Shown in pieces: positions 1 to 5,764 of a DNA stretch of 5,764 nucleotides (positions are counted from its first letter, which is position 1; every line of letters starts with the position of its first letter). The translations under genes were made by a program, and so were the position numbers. Source of the DNA: Prevotellaceae bacterium UBA2718 (GTDB lineage Bacteria; Bacteroidota; Bacteroidia; Bacteroidales; Bacteroidaceae); contig DEKQ01000029.1 in assembly GCA_002353975.1 (NCBI GenBank), positions 1 through 5,764 on the forward strand. Reading direction: 5' to 3'. The notes beneath the pieces are model-generated. The model worked only from the letters and a program-made list of their open reading frames with translations. It was not told the DNA's origin and made no database searches.

Positions 1-891
1 ATGGGAAGCCGCTACGGTGGTCTGAAACAGCTCGACGGTCTGGGTCCTAACGGCGAGACCATCATGGACTATAGTATCTACGATGCCATCCAAGCAGGCT
101 TTGGCAAAATAGTTTGGGTAATACGCAGAGACTTCGAAGAGCAGTTCCGCACCCAGATTCTCTCAAAGTATGAGGGTAAGGTGAAATGTGAGCTCTGCTT
201 CCAGAGCCTTGACGCCTTGCCCGAAGGCTTTAGCGTACCAGAGGGGCGTCAGAAGCCATGGGGCACCAACCACGCTGTATTGATGGGAAAGGACGTGATA
301 AAGGAGCCTTTCTGCGTCATCAACTGCGATGATTTCTACAACCGCGACGCCTTCATGGTGATAGGAAAATTCCTCTCTGAACTGCCAGAGGGAGCCACCG
401 GCCAGTACGCTATGGTAGGTTTCCGCGTAGGCAACACCCTGTCAGAGAATGGTACTGTGAGCCGTGGTATATGTTCAAAAGACGCCAACGGTTGCCTCAC
501 CACATGCGTAGAGCGCACCAAGATAGCCCGTCTGGACAACGGACAAGTAGCTTATCGTGCTGACAACAAGGACGATGGCGAATGGGTAAGCATTGAGGAT
601 AATGCTCCTGTATCAATGAACATGTGGGGATTCACGCCTGACTACTTCAAGTACAGCGAGGAGTATTTCAAGGAATTTCTTTCTGATCCTGCTAACATCT
701 CCAACCTGAAGTCTGAGTTCTTCATCCCATTGATGGTCAACAAGCTCATCAACGAGGGTACAGCAACCTGCAAGGTGCTTGACACCACCAGCAAATGGTT
801 CGGAGTGACATACTCAGAAGACCGTCCTGACACCGTGGCACGCATAGCGAAACTGGTGGAAGAGGGTGTTTATCCCAACAAGCTCTTTTGA
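1..891 (+). CDS. Sugar-phosphate nucleotidyltransferase, 5'-partial
   Basis: This is a nucleotidyltransferase-fold protein of the kind that joins a sugar-1-phosphate to an NTP to give a nucleotide sugar in the cytoplasm. The visible part is 296 residues. The first residues, MGSRYGGLKQ, are the second half of the nucleotide-binding loop (family pattern AGxGxRx(n)K). The Met at base 1 is therefore very probably internal, with about a dozen residues (a beta strand plus an Ala-Ala-Gly turn) lying before the window. Further motifs are KPWGTNHAVL (85-94), the metal-binding NCDD (108-111), the core strand around VSMNMWGF (204-211), KSEFFIP (237-243), and KWFGVTYSEDRPD near the C-terminus. The C-terminus looks complete. 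The stop is two bases before the next gene's ATG, which suggests one operon. Substrate and nucleotide cannot be read from sequence. UDP-glucose pyrophosphorylase-like and MurU-like roles are both possible, and a partner sugar kinase could lie upstream, unseen. Confidence 0.85.
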   Translation: MGSRYGGLKQLDGLGPNGETIMDYSIYDAIQAGFGKIVWVIRRDFEEQFRTQILSKYEGKVKCELCFQSLDALPEGFSVPEGRQKPWGTNHAVLMGKDVIKEPFCVINCDDFYNRDAFMVIGKFLSELPEGATGQYAMVGFRVGNTLSENGTVSRGICSKDANGCLTTCVERTKIARLDNGQVAYRADNKDDGEWVSIEDNAPVSMNMWGFTPDYFKYSEEYFKEFLSDPANISNLKSEFFIPLMVNKLINEGTATCKVLDTTSKWFGVTYSEDRPDTVARIAKLVEEGVYPNKLF

Positions 892-893
892 GA

Positions 894-1928
894 ATGGGAA
901 TAGAACTGTTAACAGACAATGAGGTGGCTCAACTGCGCTCCCTCATTGTCTCTGTTAGAGATGTCGTCATAATCTGTCACGTCAACGCCGACGGAGATGC
1001 ACTGGGCTCCAGCCTCGCATGGGCTGAATACCTGCGACAACAAAGCAAAAGCGTGCACGTCATAGCACCTGACCAGTATCCTGACTTTCTTCACTGGATG
1101 CCTGGACAGATGGGTATTGTACGATATGACAAGAAGAGCGACGAGGCAAAGGCTCTGATTCAAGGTTGCGATCTCGTATGCATCCTTGATCTTAATGTAC
1201 TTTCACGTACGGGATCCGAGCTGGAGAATGTGCTTAGTGAGGCCGACAAGCCTACACTGCTCATTGATCACCATCTCAATCCCTCCATCAAGACAGTACA
1301 GAGCGTGTCGTTTCCCGAGCTCTCAAGCACCAGCGAGATTGTCTTTCGCCTTATTCACCAATTGGGCGGCTATGACAACATGACTCGCAGCATGGCCACA
1401 AACATCTACTGCGGCATGATGACCGACACGGGAGGCTTCACCTACAATAGCAATCAACCAGAGATATATGCAATCATCTCCATGCTATTGGCAAAGGGAA
1501 TAGACAAAGACAAAATCTATCGTAACATCTATCATGTGTTCAGCATAGACCGTCTGCGTCTCACAGGGTACGTGCTTTATCAGAAGCTCCGTGTTCTCAC
1601 TCCGTTGCGAGCCTCCTATTACACGATATCTAAGGAGGATCAGCGTCGCTTCCACTTCATCAAGGGCGATGCCGAAGGTCTCGTGAACCTGCCTCTGCAG
1701 ATGCGCAACCACCGTCTTTCCATCTCTTTGCGTGAGGATAGCGAAAAGCCTAACCTCATTTGGGTGAGTCTGAGGAGCGTAGATGACTTTCCTTGCAATG
1801 AGATGGCGCAAAAGTTCTTCAACGGTGGTGGCCATAAGAATGCTTCTGGCGGCAAGCTCTTCTGCTCATTACAAGAGGCAGAAAAGACAGTTCGCGACGC
1901 TATACAAAGCTACGCATCGCGGCTATGA
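894..1928 (+). CDS. NrnA-like DHH/DHHA1 phosphoesterase (nanoRNase / pAp phosphatase)
   Basis: This is a 344-residue cytoplasmic DHH-family phosphoesterase of normal length for the NrnA group. Characterised members degrade 2-5 nt RNA and dephosphorylate pAp to AMP, and some also act on the c-di-AMP product pApA. The DHH domain comes first. Its metal ligands are in HVNADGDALGSS (29-40), the Asp of LDLN (99), IDHH (124-127) and TDTGGF (177-182). The C-terminal DHHA1 domain ends in the substrate-binding GGGHKNASGG (311-320). I chose ATG 894 as the start. An in-frame TTG at 888 overlaps the upstream TGA and would add two residues. Either start puts the gene against its neighbour, so translational coupling is plausible. 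The exact substrate (nanoRNA, pAp or a dinucleotide) is inferred from the family and is not visible in the sequence. Confidence 0.9.
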   Translation: MGIELLTDNEVAQLRSLIVSVRDVVIICHVNADGDALGSSLAWAEYLRQQSKSVHVIAPDQYPDFLHWMPGQMGIVRYDKKSDEAKALIQGCDLVCILDLNVLSRTGSELENVLSEADKPTLLIDHHLNPSIKTVQSVSFPELSSTSEIVFRLIHQLGGYDNMTRSMATNIYCGMMTDTGGFTYNSNQPEIYAIISMLLAKGIDKDKIYRNIYHVFSIDRLRLTGYVLYQKLRVLTPLRASYYTISKEDQRRFHFIKGDAEGLVNLPLQMRNHRLSISLREDSEKPNLIWVSLRSVDDFPCNEMAQKFFNGGGHKNASGGKLFCSLQEAEKTVRDAIQSYASRL

Positions 1929-1959
1929 CAACAATAAAAATCAAATCTCAACACATATA

Positions 1960-2604
1960 ATGAAGAAAGCACTTTACATCTTACTCTTCGTCACTATCAC
2001 TGCATTCGTCATCAGCTCATGCAAGCAGACAGAGACCTATGCAGAGCAACGCCAGCGCGAGCTCAATGCTATTCAGGAATACATCAAGAAGAACAAAATC
2101 AAGGTAATCGATGAGGCCACCTTCAAAGCCCAAGGTGAGACCACCGATACATCGAAGAATGAGTATGTCCTATTCCCCTCTAACGGTATCTACATGCAAA
2201 TCATCAGCAAGGGCAAGGGCCTTGGCAAGAAACTGGGTAGCGGCGAGAGTGCAAGCGTCCTGGTGAGATATCAGGAATGGAATATCAACGGTGACTCTTT
2301 GCAGAGCTTCAATGAGGGATATAGCATCCTTGCCAACAATGTTGACAAGATGACCGTAAAAAATACCAGCGGCACTTTCAATGCCACCTTCGTAGAAGGG
2401 ATTATGTTGACACGATACGGCAGTTCGTCCGTTCCTACGGGGTGGCTCTATCCACTCAGCTATATCAATCTTGTACGCATCAATTCTGCTGAAGCAGAAT
2501 TGGCTCACGTGAAAGTAATCCTGCCTCACGACCAGGGACACAGCTACGCTCAAACCGGTGTTTATGCTTGCGAATATGAGCTGACGTACGAAAGAGGAAT
2601 ATAA
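1960..2604 (+). CDS. DUF4827-type lipoprotein, FKBP-like in outline
   Basis: This is a 214-residue predicted lipoprotein. Residues 1-20 form a signal peptide (MKK, then a hydrophobic stretch) ending in the lipobox ISSC, with Cys21 as the lipidation site. Residues 22-50 are charged and probably helical (YAEQRQRELNAIQEYIKKNKIKV would fit a linker helix). The rest looks like a beta-rich domain with NGIYMQIISKGKG (75-87), VLVRYQEW (100-107), FVEGIML (144-150) and VPTGWLYPLSYINL (158-171). I recognise this as the Bacteroidota DUF4827 type, from memory and not from a search. The order of elements resembles FKBP-type peptidyl-prolyl isomerases, but several pocket residues seem replaced, so catalysis is doubtful. 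The open frame extends upstream to 1783 inside the DHH gene; ATG 1960 is preferred because the signal peptide begins exactly there. CKQTE lacks the acidic run typical of surface-export signals, so a periplasm-facing lipoprotein is my guess. Function is unknown. Confidence 0.85.
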   Translation: MKKALYILLFVTITAFVISSCKQTETYAEQRQRELNAIQEYIKKNKIKVIDEATFKAQGETTDTSKNEYVLFPSNGIYMQIISKGKGLGKKLGSGESASVLVRYQEWNINGDSLQSFNEGYSILANNVDKMTVKNTSGTFNATFVEGIMLTRYGSSSVPTGWLYPLSYINLVRINSAEAELAHVKVILPHDQGHSYAQTGVYACEYELTYERGI

Positions 2605-2687
2605 CATTTTATTAAAGCCAACTCCTATTTTCCTGTGGAGAAGGGAAGGTTTCCAAAAATCTAATTGAAATTAACATCTTAAAAACT
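2605..2687 (+). other. Spacer between lipoprotein gene and glmM; no clear signal
   Basis: This is the longest gap within the four-gene + strand run, at 83 bases. It is AT-rich towards glmM, and the bases before the glmM ATG (AACATCTTAAAAACT) are A-rich, as is usual in Bacteroidota. A weak CTCC/GGAG pairing (2622-2640) and a poor match to the -7 element (TATTTTCC, 2626-2633) occur, but neither is convincing. There is no T-tract terminator. I read it as an untranslated spacer inside one operon, though a weak internal promoter for glmM cannot be excluded. Confidence 0.4.
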
Positions 2688-4091
2688 ATGTCACTAATCA
2701 AATCCATATCAGGCATTCGCGGCACCATTGGCGGTCAGGCGGGTGACACTCTCAATCCTCTTGATATTGTAAAATTCACATCTGCTTACGCTACATTCAT
2801 ACGCCAATCTACACCAAATGGCACGGGACGCATCGTAGTCGGTCGTGATGCCCGTATCTCAGGCGAGATGGTAAGAAACATTGTCTGTGGCACCCTGTTG
2901 GGCATGGGCTATGACGTCATTGACATCGGTCTGGCTACGACACCCACTACAGAACTGGCAGTAACGATGTCAGAGTCGGATGGAGGCATCATCATCACAG
3001 CTTCCCACAATCCCCGTCATTGGAACGCGCTGAAACTGCTCAACAGTCACGGCGAGTTCCTCAGCGCTGCTGATGGCAATCAGGTACTGTCCATTGCAGC
3101 CAATGAAGCCTTTGAATATGCTGACGTTGACCATCTCGGCCACTACTGCCAGGAAGACTTCAACGAGCGCCACGTTGACGCCGTGATGAATCTGAAACTG
3201 GTTGACGCCGCTGCTATCAAAAAGGCTCACTTCAATGTTGTCGTTGACTCCATAAACAGTGTCGGTGGCATCATTCTGCCAAAACTCCTTGACCGTCTCG
3301 GTGTATCATACACTTTCCTCAATGGCGAGGCCAACGGTGACTTTGCCCACAACCCTGAGCCATTAGAGAAGAACCTCGGAGGCATCATGGACACCTTAAA
3401 GCGTGGTGGATATGACCTCGGCATCGTAGTAGATCCTGATGTTGACCGTCTGGCTTTCATCTGTGAGGATGGAAAGATGTTTGGCGAGGAATATACGCTC
3501 GTCAGCGTTGCCGACTATGTCTTGTCTCACAGCGCTGTACCCCACCCTGCTACAGTCAGTAACCTCTCCTCCACCCGCGCCCTGCGTGATGTGACTATGA
3601 AGTACGGTGGCACCTACAATGCTGCTGCCGTTGGCGAGGTAAATGTCACGACAAAGATGAAGGAGGTCAACGCCCTCATCGGCGGCGAAGGCAATGGTGG
3701 AGTCATTTATCCAGAGAGCCACTATGGTCGTGATGCCCTCGTAGGTATAGCTCTTTTCCTCAGCTCGCTGGCACAGAAAGGCTGTACGGCGAGTGAACTT
3801 CGCAAGACATTCCCCGAATACTTCATTGCAAAGAACCGCATAGACCTCACTGCCTCTACTGACGTTGATGCCATATTGGCAAAGGTTAAGGCGCTCTATG
3901 CTAAGCAATCTGACGTAAAGGTCAATGACATTGACGGCGTGAAGCTCGACTTCCCCGACAAGTGGGTACATCTCCGCAAGTCAAATACCGAGCCCATCAT
4001 CCGCGTTTATAGCGAGGCTCACACCATGGAGGAGGCAGAAAAACTTGCTCAGGAAATCATGGACATCGTCTATAACATGAGCAAATCATAA
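2688..4091 (+). CDS. glmM: Phosphoglucosamine mutase
   Basis: This is a complete 467-residue alpha-D-phosphohexomutase, the usual length. It converts glucosamine-6-phosphate to glucosamine-1-phosphate, the step between GlmS and GlmU in UDP-GlcNAc synthesis in the cytoplasm. The four domain signatures occur in order. They are the catalytic phosphoserine loop ITASHNP (103-109, Ser106), the Mg-binding loop DPDVDR (249-254), the sugar-binding loop GEGNGG (333-338), and the phosphate-binding loop RKSNTEPIIR (430-439). The N-terminal SGIRGT (8-13) is also typical. The sugar loop differs from the GExSGH of enterobacterial GlmM and resembles the form known in archaeal-type GlmM and in Bacteroidota. 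Choosing glucosamine over mannose or glucose phosphates rests on that resemblance. It is the last gene of the run, directly followed by a terminator. The antisense reading frames inside it are shadows. Confidence 0.88.
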   Translation: MSLIKSISGIRGTIGGQAGDTLNPLDIVKFTSAYATFIRQSTPNGTGRIVVGRDARISGEMVRNIVCGTLLGMGYDVIDIGLATTPTTELAVTMSESDGGIIITASHNPRHWNALKLLNSHGEFLSAADGNQVLSIAANEAFEYADVDHLGHYCQEDFNERHVDAVMNLKLVDAAAIKKAHFNVVVDSINSVGGIILPKLLDRLGVSYTFLNGEANGDFAHNPEPLEKNLGGIMDTLKRGGYDLGIVVDPDVDRLAFICEDGKMFGEEYTLVSVADYVLSHSAVPHPATVSNLSSTRALRDVTMKYGGTYNAAAVGEVNVTTKMKEVNALIGGEGNGGVIYPESHYGRDALVGIALFLSSLAQKGCTASELRKTFPEYFIAKNRIDLTASTDVDAILAKVKALYAKQSDVKVNDIDGVKLDFPDKWVHLRKSNTEPIIRVYSEAHTMEEAEKLAQEIMDIVYNMSKS

Positions 4092-4114
4092 GCAGCCCTA
4101 ACTATCCTAATAAC

Positions 4115-4154
4115 AAACGGCACCGTATCTTCACTGATACGATGCCGTTTTTTT
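4115..4154 (+). terminator. Rho-independent terminator after glmM, probably bidirectional
   Basis: The left arm AAACGGCACCGTATC (4115-4129) pairs with GATACGATGCCGTTT (4136-4150) around the loop TTCACT, giving 15 positions with one C-A mismatch. Seven T bases follow (4148-4154). It starts 23 bases after the glmM stop. Read from the - strand, the mismatch becomes a U-G wobble, so the stem is fully paired, but the tract after it (TTTGTTATT) is broken. It lies about 75 bases past the pgk stop, so it can plausibly end both convergent transcripts. Confidence 0.88.
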
Positions 4155-4189
4155 ATGTCCTTATGTTCTGTTCTTACGTTGTTTGGTTC

Positions 4190-4209
4190 AGTCCTCGTGT
4201 GGACTTTTT
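4190..4209 (+). terminator. Possible weak second terminator hairpin
   Basis: AGTCC (4190-4194) pairs with GGACT (4201-4205) around the loop TCGTGT and is followed by T5 (4205-4209). It stands 36 bases after the main terminator and just before the convergent pgk stop. The stem is only five pairs, so it may be chance. If real, it would be a backup stop for + strand transcription heading into pgk. It has no T tract on the - strand. Confidence 0.3.
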
Positions 4210-4223
4210 ACCCTTTCGTGGCC

Positions 4224-5492
4224 TTATGCCTGCACTGCAGCTACGCCTGGGAGCACCTTGCCCTCGATAGCCTCGAGCAGCGCACCACCACCAGTAGAGA
4301 TGTAAGACACCTTGTCTGCCAAGCCGAACTTGTTTACGCAAGCTACAGAGTCACCACCACCGATGAGTGAGAAGGCGCCCTCAGCTGTTGCCTCAGCGAT
4401 AGCCTCGCCGATAGCGCGTGAGCCAGCAGTGAACTCGTCACACTCAAAGACACCTGCAGGACCGTTCCAAAGGATTGTCTTAGCGCCCTTGATAGCATTC
4501 TTGAATGCCTCGCGGCTCTCTGGACCAGCGTCCACGCCTTCCATGTCAGCAGGAATCTGGTTTGACATGCATGTCGTAATCTTTGCACCTGGCTTCACGC
4601 TCAGCGTAGCGAAGTCCAGTCCGTCTGTTGCGGTGCAGTCCGTACCGAGCACCAGCTCAACGCCGTTCTTCTTTGCCAGCTCCTCTACTCCGAGAGCAAC
4701 GTCCAGCTTGTCCATCTCAACAATAGACTGACCAATCTCACCGCCGTGAGCCTTTGAGAAGGTATATGTCATACCACCACAGAGGATGAGCTTATCAACC
4801 TTACCGAGCAGGTTCTCAATGATGCCGATCTTAGAAGATACCTTTGAGCCACCCATGATAGCTACGAATGGACGCTTGATATTGTTCAGCACATTGTCCA
4901 CAGCCTGTACTTCCTTCTCCATGAGGAGTCCGAGCATACGGTTGTCCTTGTCGAAGTAGTCAGCGATGACAGCAGTAGAAGCATGCTTACGGTGTGCTGT
5001 GCCGAATGCATCCATCACCCAGCAGTCAGCGTATGACGCCAACTTCTTGGCAAACTCCTTCTGACTTGCCTTCATGGCCTTCTTTGCCTCCTCGTATGCA
5101 GGATCAGCCTTATCGATACCAACAGGCTTGCCCTCCTCCTCTGGATAGAAACGGAGGTTCTCCAGCAGCAGGACCTCGCCTGCCTTCAGCGCAGCAGCCT
5201 CTGCATCAGCCTTAGCGCAGTCAGGAGCAAACTTAACCTCTGGCACACCCAGAGCAGATGCTACGGCATCCTTAATCTGGCTCAGTGAGAGCTCTGCCTT
5301 CACCTTACCCTTTGGCTTACCCATGTGAGACATGATGATAAGTGCACCACCCTTCTGAAGTATCAGTTTCAGTGTGGGGAGAGCGCCCTTGATGCGAGTG
5401 TCGTCAGTGATTTTGCCATCCTGAAGAGGCACATTGAAGTCCACGCGTACGATGGCCTTCTTGCCTGCGAAATCATAATCGTTAATGTTCAT
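4224..5492 (-). CDS. pgk: Phosphoglycerate kinase
   Basis: This is a complete 422-residue cytoplasmic glycolytic enzyme that moves phosphate between 1,3-bisphosphoglycerate and ADP to give 3-phosphoglycerate and ATP. N-domain signatures are RVDFNVP (16-22), DTRI (31-34), SHMGKPKG (55-62), ENLRF (111-115) and DAFGTAHR (161-168). Arg33, His56, Arg114 and Arg168 form the expected basic substrate patch. C-domain signatures are GGSKVSSK (214-221), CGGMTYTF (238-245), NGPAGVFE (343-350), GGGDS (378-382) and STGGGA (399-404). No key residue is missing. The protein is longer than the common 390-400 residues, partly because of a Lys/Glu/Ala-rich insert at about 121-145 that I associate with Bacteroidota enzymes. 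The signature reads VMDAFGTAHRKH where VNDAFGTAHRAH is more usual. The start is MNIND, preceded by an A-rich leader (GACAAGAAAA) with no Shine-Dalgarno motif. It has its own promoter and is convergent with glmM. Confidence 0.97.
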   Translation of the reverse strand: MNINDYDFAGKKAIVRVDFNVPLQDGKITDDTRIKGALPTLKLILQKGGALIIMSHMGKPKGKVKAELSLSQIKDAVASALGVPEVKFAPDCAKADAEAAALKAGEVLLLENLRFYPEEEGKPVGIDKADPAYEEAKKAMKASQKEFAKKLASYADCWVMDAFGTAHRKHASTAVIADYFDKDNRMLGLLMEKEVQAVDNVLNNIKRPFVAIMGGSKVSSKIGIIENLLGKVDKLILCGGMTYTFSKAHGGEIGQSIVEMDKLDVALGVEELAKKNGVELVLGTDCTATDGLDFATLSVKPGAKITTCMSNQIPADMEGVDAGPESREAFKNAIKGAKTILWNGPAGVFECDEFTAGSRAIGEAIAEATAEGAFSLIGGGDSVACVNKFGLADKVSYISTGGGALLEAIEGKVLPGVAAVQA

Positions 5493-5543
5493 TTTTCTTG
5501 TCTTTTATAATAAGTAAGAATTTTTTAGTCTTAAAAACGGCTA

Positions 5544-5574
5544 CAAAGTTACAAAAAATTGGCCAATGGTCAAT
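5544..5574 (-). promoter_or_regulatory. pgk promoter, Bacteroidota sigma-70 type
   Basis: Read on the - strand, TAACTTTG (5551 down to 5544) matches the Bacteroidota -7 consensus TAnnTTTG at every fixed base. ATTG (5574 down to 5571) sits 19 bases upstream, as expected for the -33 element (consensus TTTG, so three of four match). Transcription would begin near 5538-5540, leaving a leader of about 45-48 bases that is A/T-rich and lacks a Shine-Dalgarno motif. The motif match and correct spacing ahead of a gene expected to be highly expressed make this convincing. Confidence 0.8.
5558..5567. promoter_or_regulatory. 10-base palindrome in pgk promoter spacer
   Basis: ATTGGCCAAT is a perfect inverted repeat lying between the -33 and -7 elements of the pgk promoter. 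A dimeric regulator bound here would block or reposition RNA polymerase. No regulator is visible in the window. Part of the palindrome (CAAT) is shared with the first of the adjacent heptamer repeats, so it may be a by-product of them. Confidence 0.3.
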
Positions 5575-5591
5575 GGTCAATAGTCAATAAT
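5564..5591. repeat. Four imperfect 7-base tandem repeats
   Basis: CAATGGT, CAATGGT, CAATAGT and CAATAAT follow one another without gaps. The two copies nearest pgk are identical, and the others each differ by one or two bases, always within the last four. On the - strand this reads as repeated ATTGACC-like units, one of which supplies the -33 element of the pgk promoter. Such short repeats can arise by slippage, and their copy number may vary between strains. Confidence 0.75.
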
Positions 5592-5764
5592 CCTCTCCTC
5601 ACCCCTCAATTTATTCTTTTATGACAAGTCGGCATTGCAAAAAATGCATTAGATTTCATCCTACTATTTCTTCACGCATTGCCTGATACAGAGTAGTTCA
5701 GACGAGCAATCTCGGAGCTCGCCAGGGCAAAGCTGAAGCAAACATCAGTGGCGGGTGAGACACC
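5592..5764. other. Window-edge region with no supported gene
   Basis: I see no recognisable gene, tRNA or other RNA in these 173 bases. Two short open frames run off the edge. On the - strand, a frame of 30 residues ends at the TGA at 5672-5674 (last residues RLNYSVSGNA) and could be the C-terminus of an unseen gene. On the + strand, a frame opens after the TAG at 5694-5696 and reads ISELARAKLKQTSVAGET to the end. Both overlap the same bases, so at most one is likely real, and neither matches a family I know. A 5-base inverted repeat (GCATT 5632-5636 / AATGC 5643-5647) is too short to call. Confidence 0.35.

Noticed and set aside
1485..1835. Antisense open frames inside the DHH gene
   Set aside because: The sense strand encodes conserved DHH and DHHA1 motifs over the same bases. 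The antisense translations show no motif.
1783..1959. Upstream extension of the lipoprotein reading frame
   Set aside because: It overlaps the conserved end of the DHH gene, and a signal peptide begins exactly at ATG 1960. Extending it would bury the signal peptide.
2170..2607. 145-residue open frame antisense to the lipoprotein gene
   Set aside because: It covers the mature part of a well-formed lipoprotein gene, and its translation shows no family motif. It is a shadow.
2602..2687. Promoter before glmM
   Set aside because: The best -7 candidate (TATTTTCC) misses the essential final bases and has no -33 partner at proper spacing.
3396..3971. 191-residue open frame antisense to glmM
   Set aside because: It lies wholly within a gene whose four mutase signatures are intact on the + strand. 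The antisense translation has no recognisable domain and no promoter ahead of it.
4312..4731. 139-residue + strand open frame inside pgk
   Set aside because: It is antisense to the conserved C-domain of Pgk and is Ser/Pro/Ala-rich low-complexity, as expected from reverse reading of Ala/Gly/Glu codons.
5632..5647. Hairpin GCATT / AATGC as a terminator
   Set aside because: The stem has only five pairs, with an A-rich loop and no T tract on either strand.
5690..5764. tRNA, tmRNA or other structural RNA at the right edge
   Set aside because: I looked for a T-loop, an anticodon stem or a CCA end and found none.

Overview
The window looks like ordinary chromosomal DNA from a Bacteroidales bacterium, most likely Prevotella or a close relative. 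Four things point there: the family types of the proteins, a DUF4827-type lipoprotein, a Bacteroidota-type promoter (-7 element TAACTTTG, matching TAnnTTTG exactly), and A-rich translation starts without Shine-Dalgarno motifs. The genus is an inference, and base composition looks even across the window.

Layout. Bases 1-4091 hold four genes on the + strand in close succession. They are a sugar-phosphate nucleotidyltransferase cut off at its 5' end by the window edge, an NrnA-like DHH/DHHA1 phosphoesterase, a small lipoprotein of the DUF4827 type, and a phosphoglucosamine mutase (GlmM). The gaps are 2, 31 and 83 bases. I see no convincing promoter or terminator between them, so they probably form one operon whose promoter lies upstream of the window. 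A strong hairpin with a T7 tract at 4115-4154 ends it. The phosphoglycerate kinase gene (pgk) runs in on the - strand at 4224-5492, so the hairpin lies between convergent genes and may serve both. The pgk promoter lies at 5544-5574, with a 10-base palindrome in its spacer and four heptamer repeats just upstream. Bases 5592-5764 hold no gene I can support.

How the genes fit together. GlmM makes glucosamine-1-phosphate, the precursor of UDP-GlcNAc for peptidoglycan and envelope glycans. The nucleotidyltransferase belongs to a superfamily that builds nucleotide sugars. The DHH protein probably recycles very short RNAs and/or pAp. The lipoprotein is envelope-anchored and has no assigned function. 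Pgk is core glycolysis and independently transcribed. I found no mobile element, CRISPR array, RNA gene or defence system. The least understood items are the lipoprotein, the repeats and palindrome at the pgk promoter, and the strand asymmetry of the shared terminator. I do not see a new multi-gene system here.
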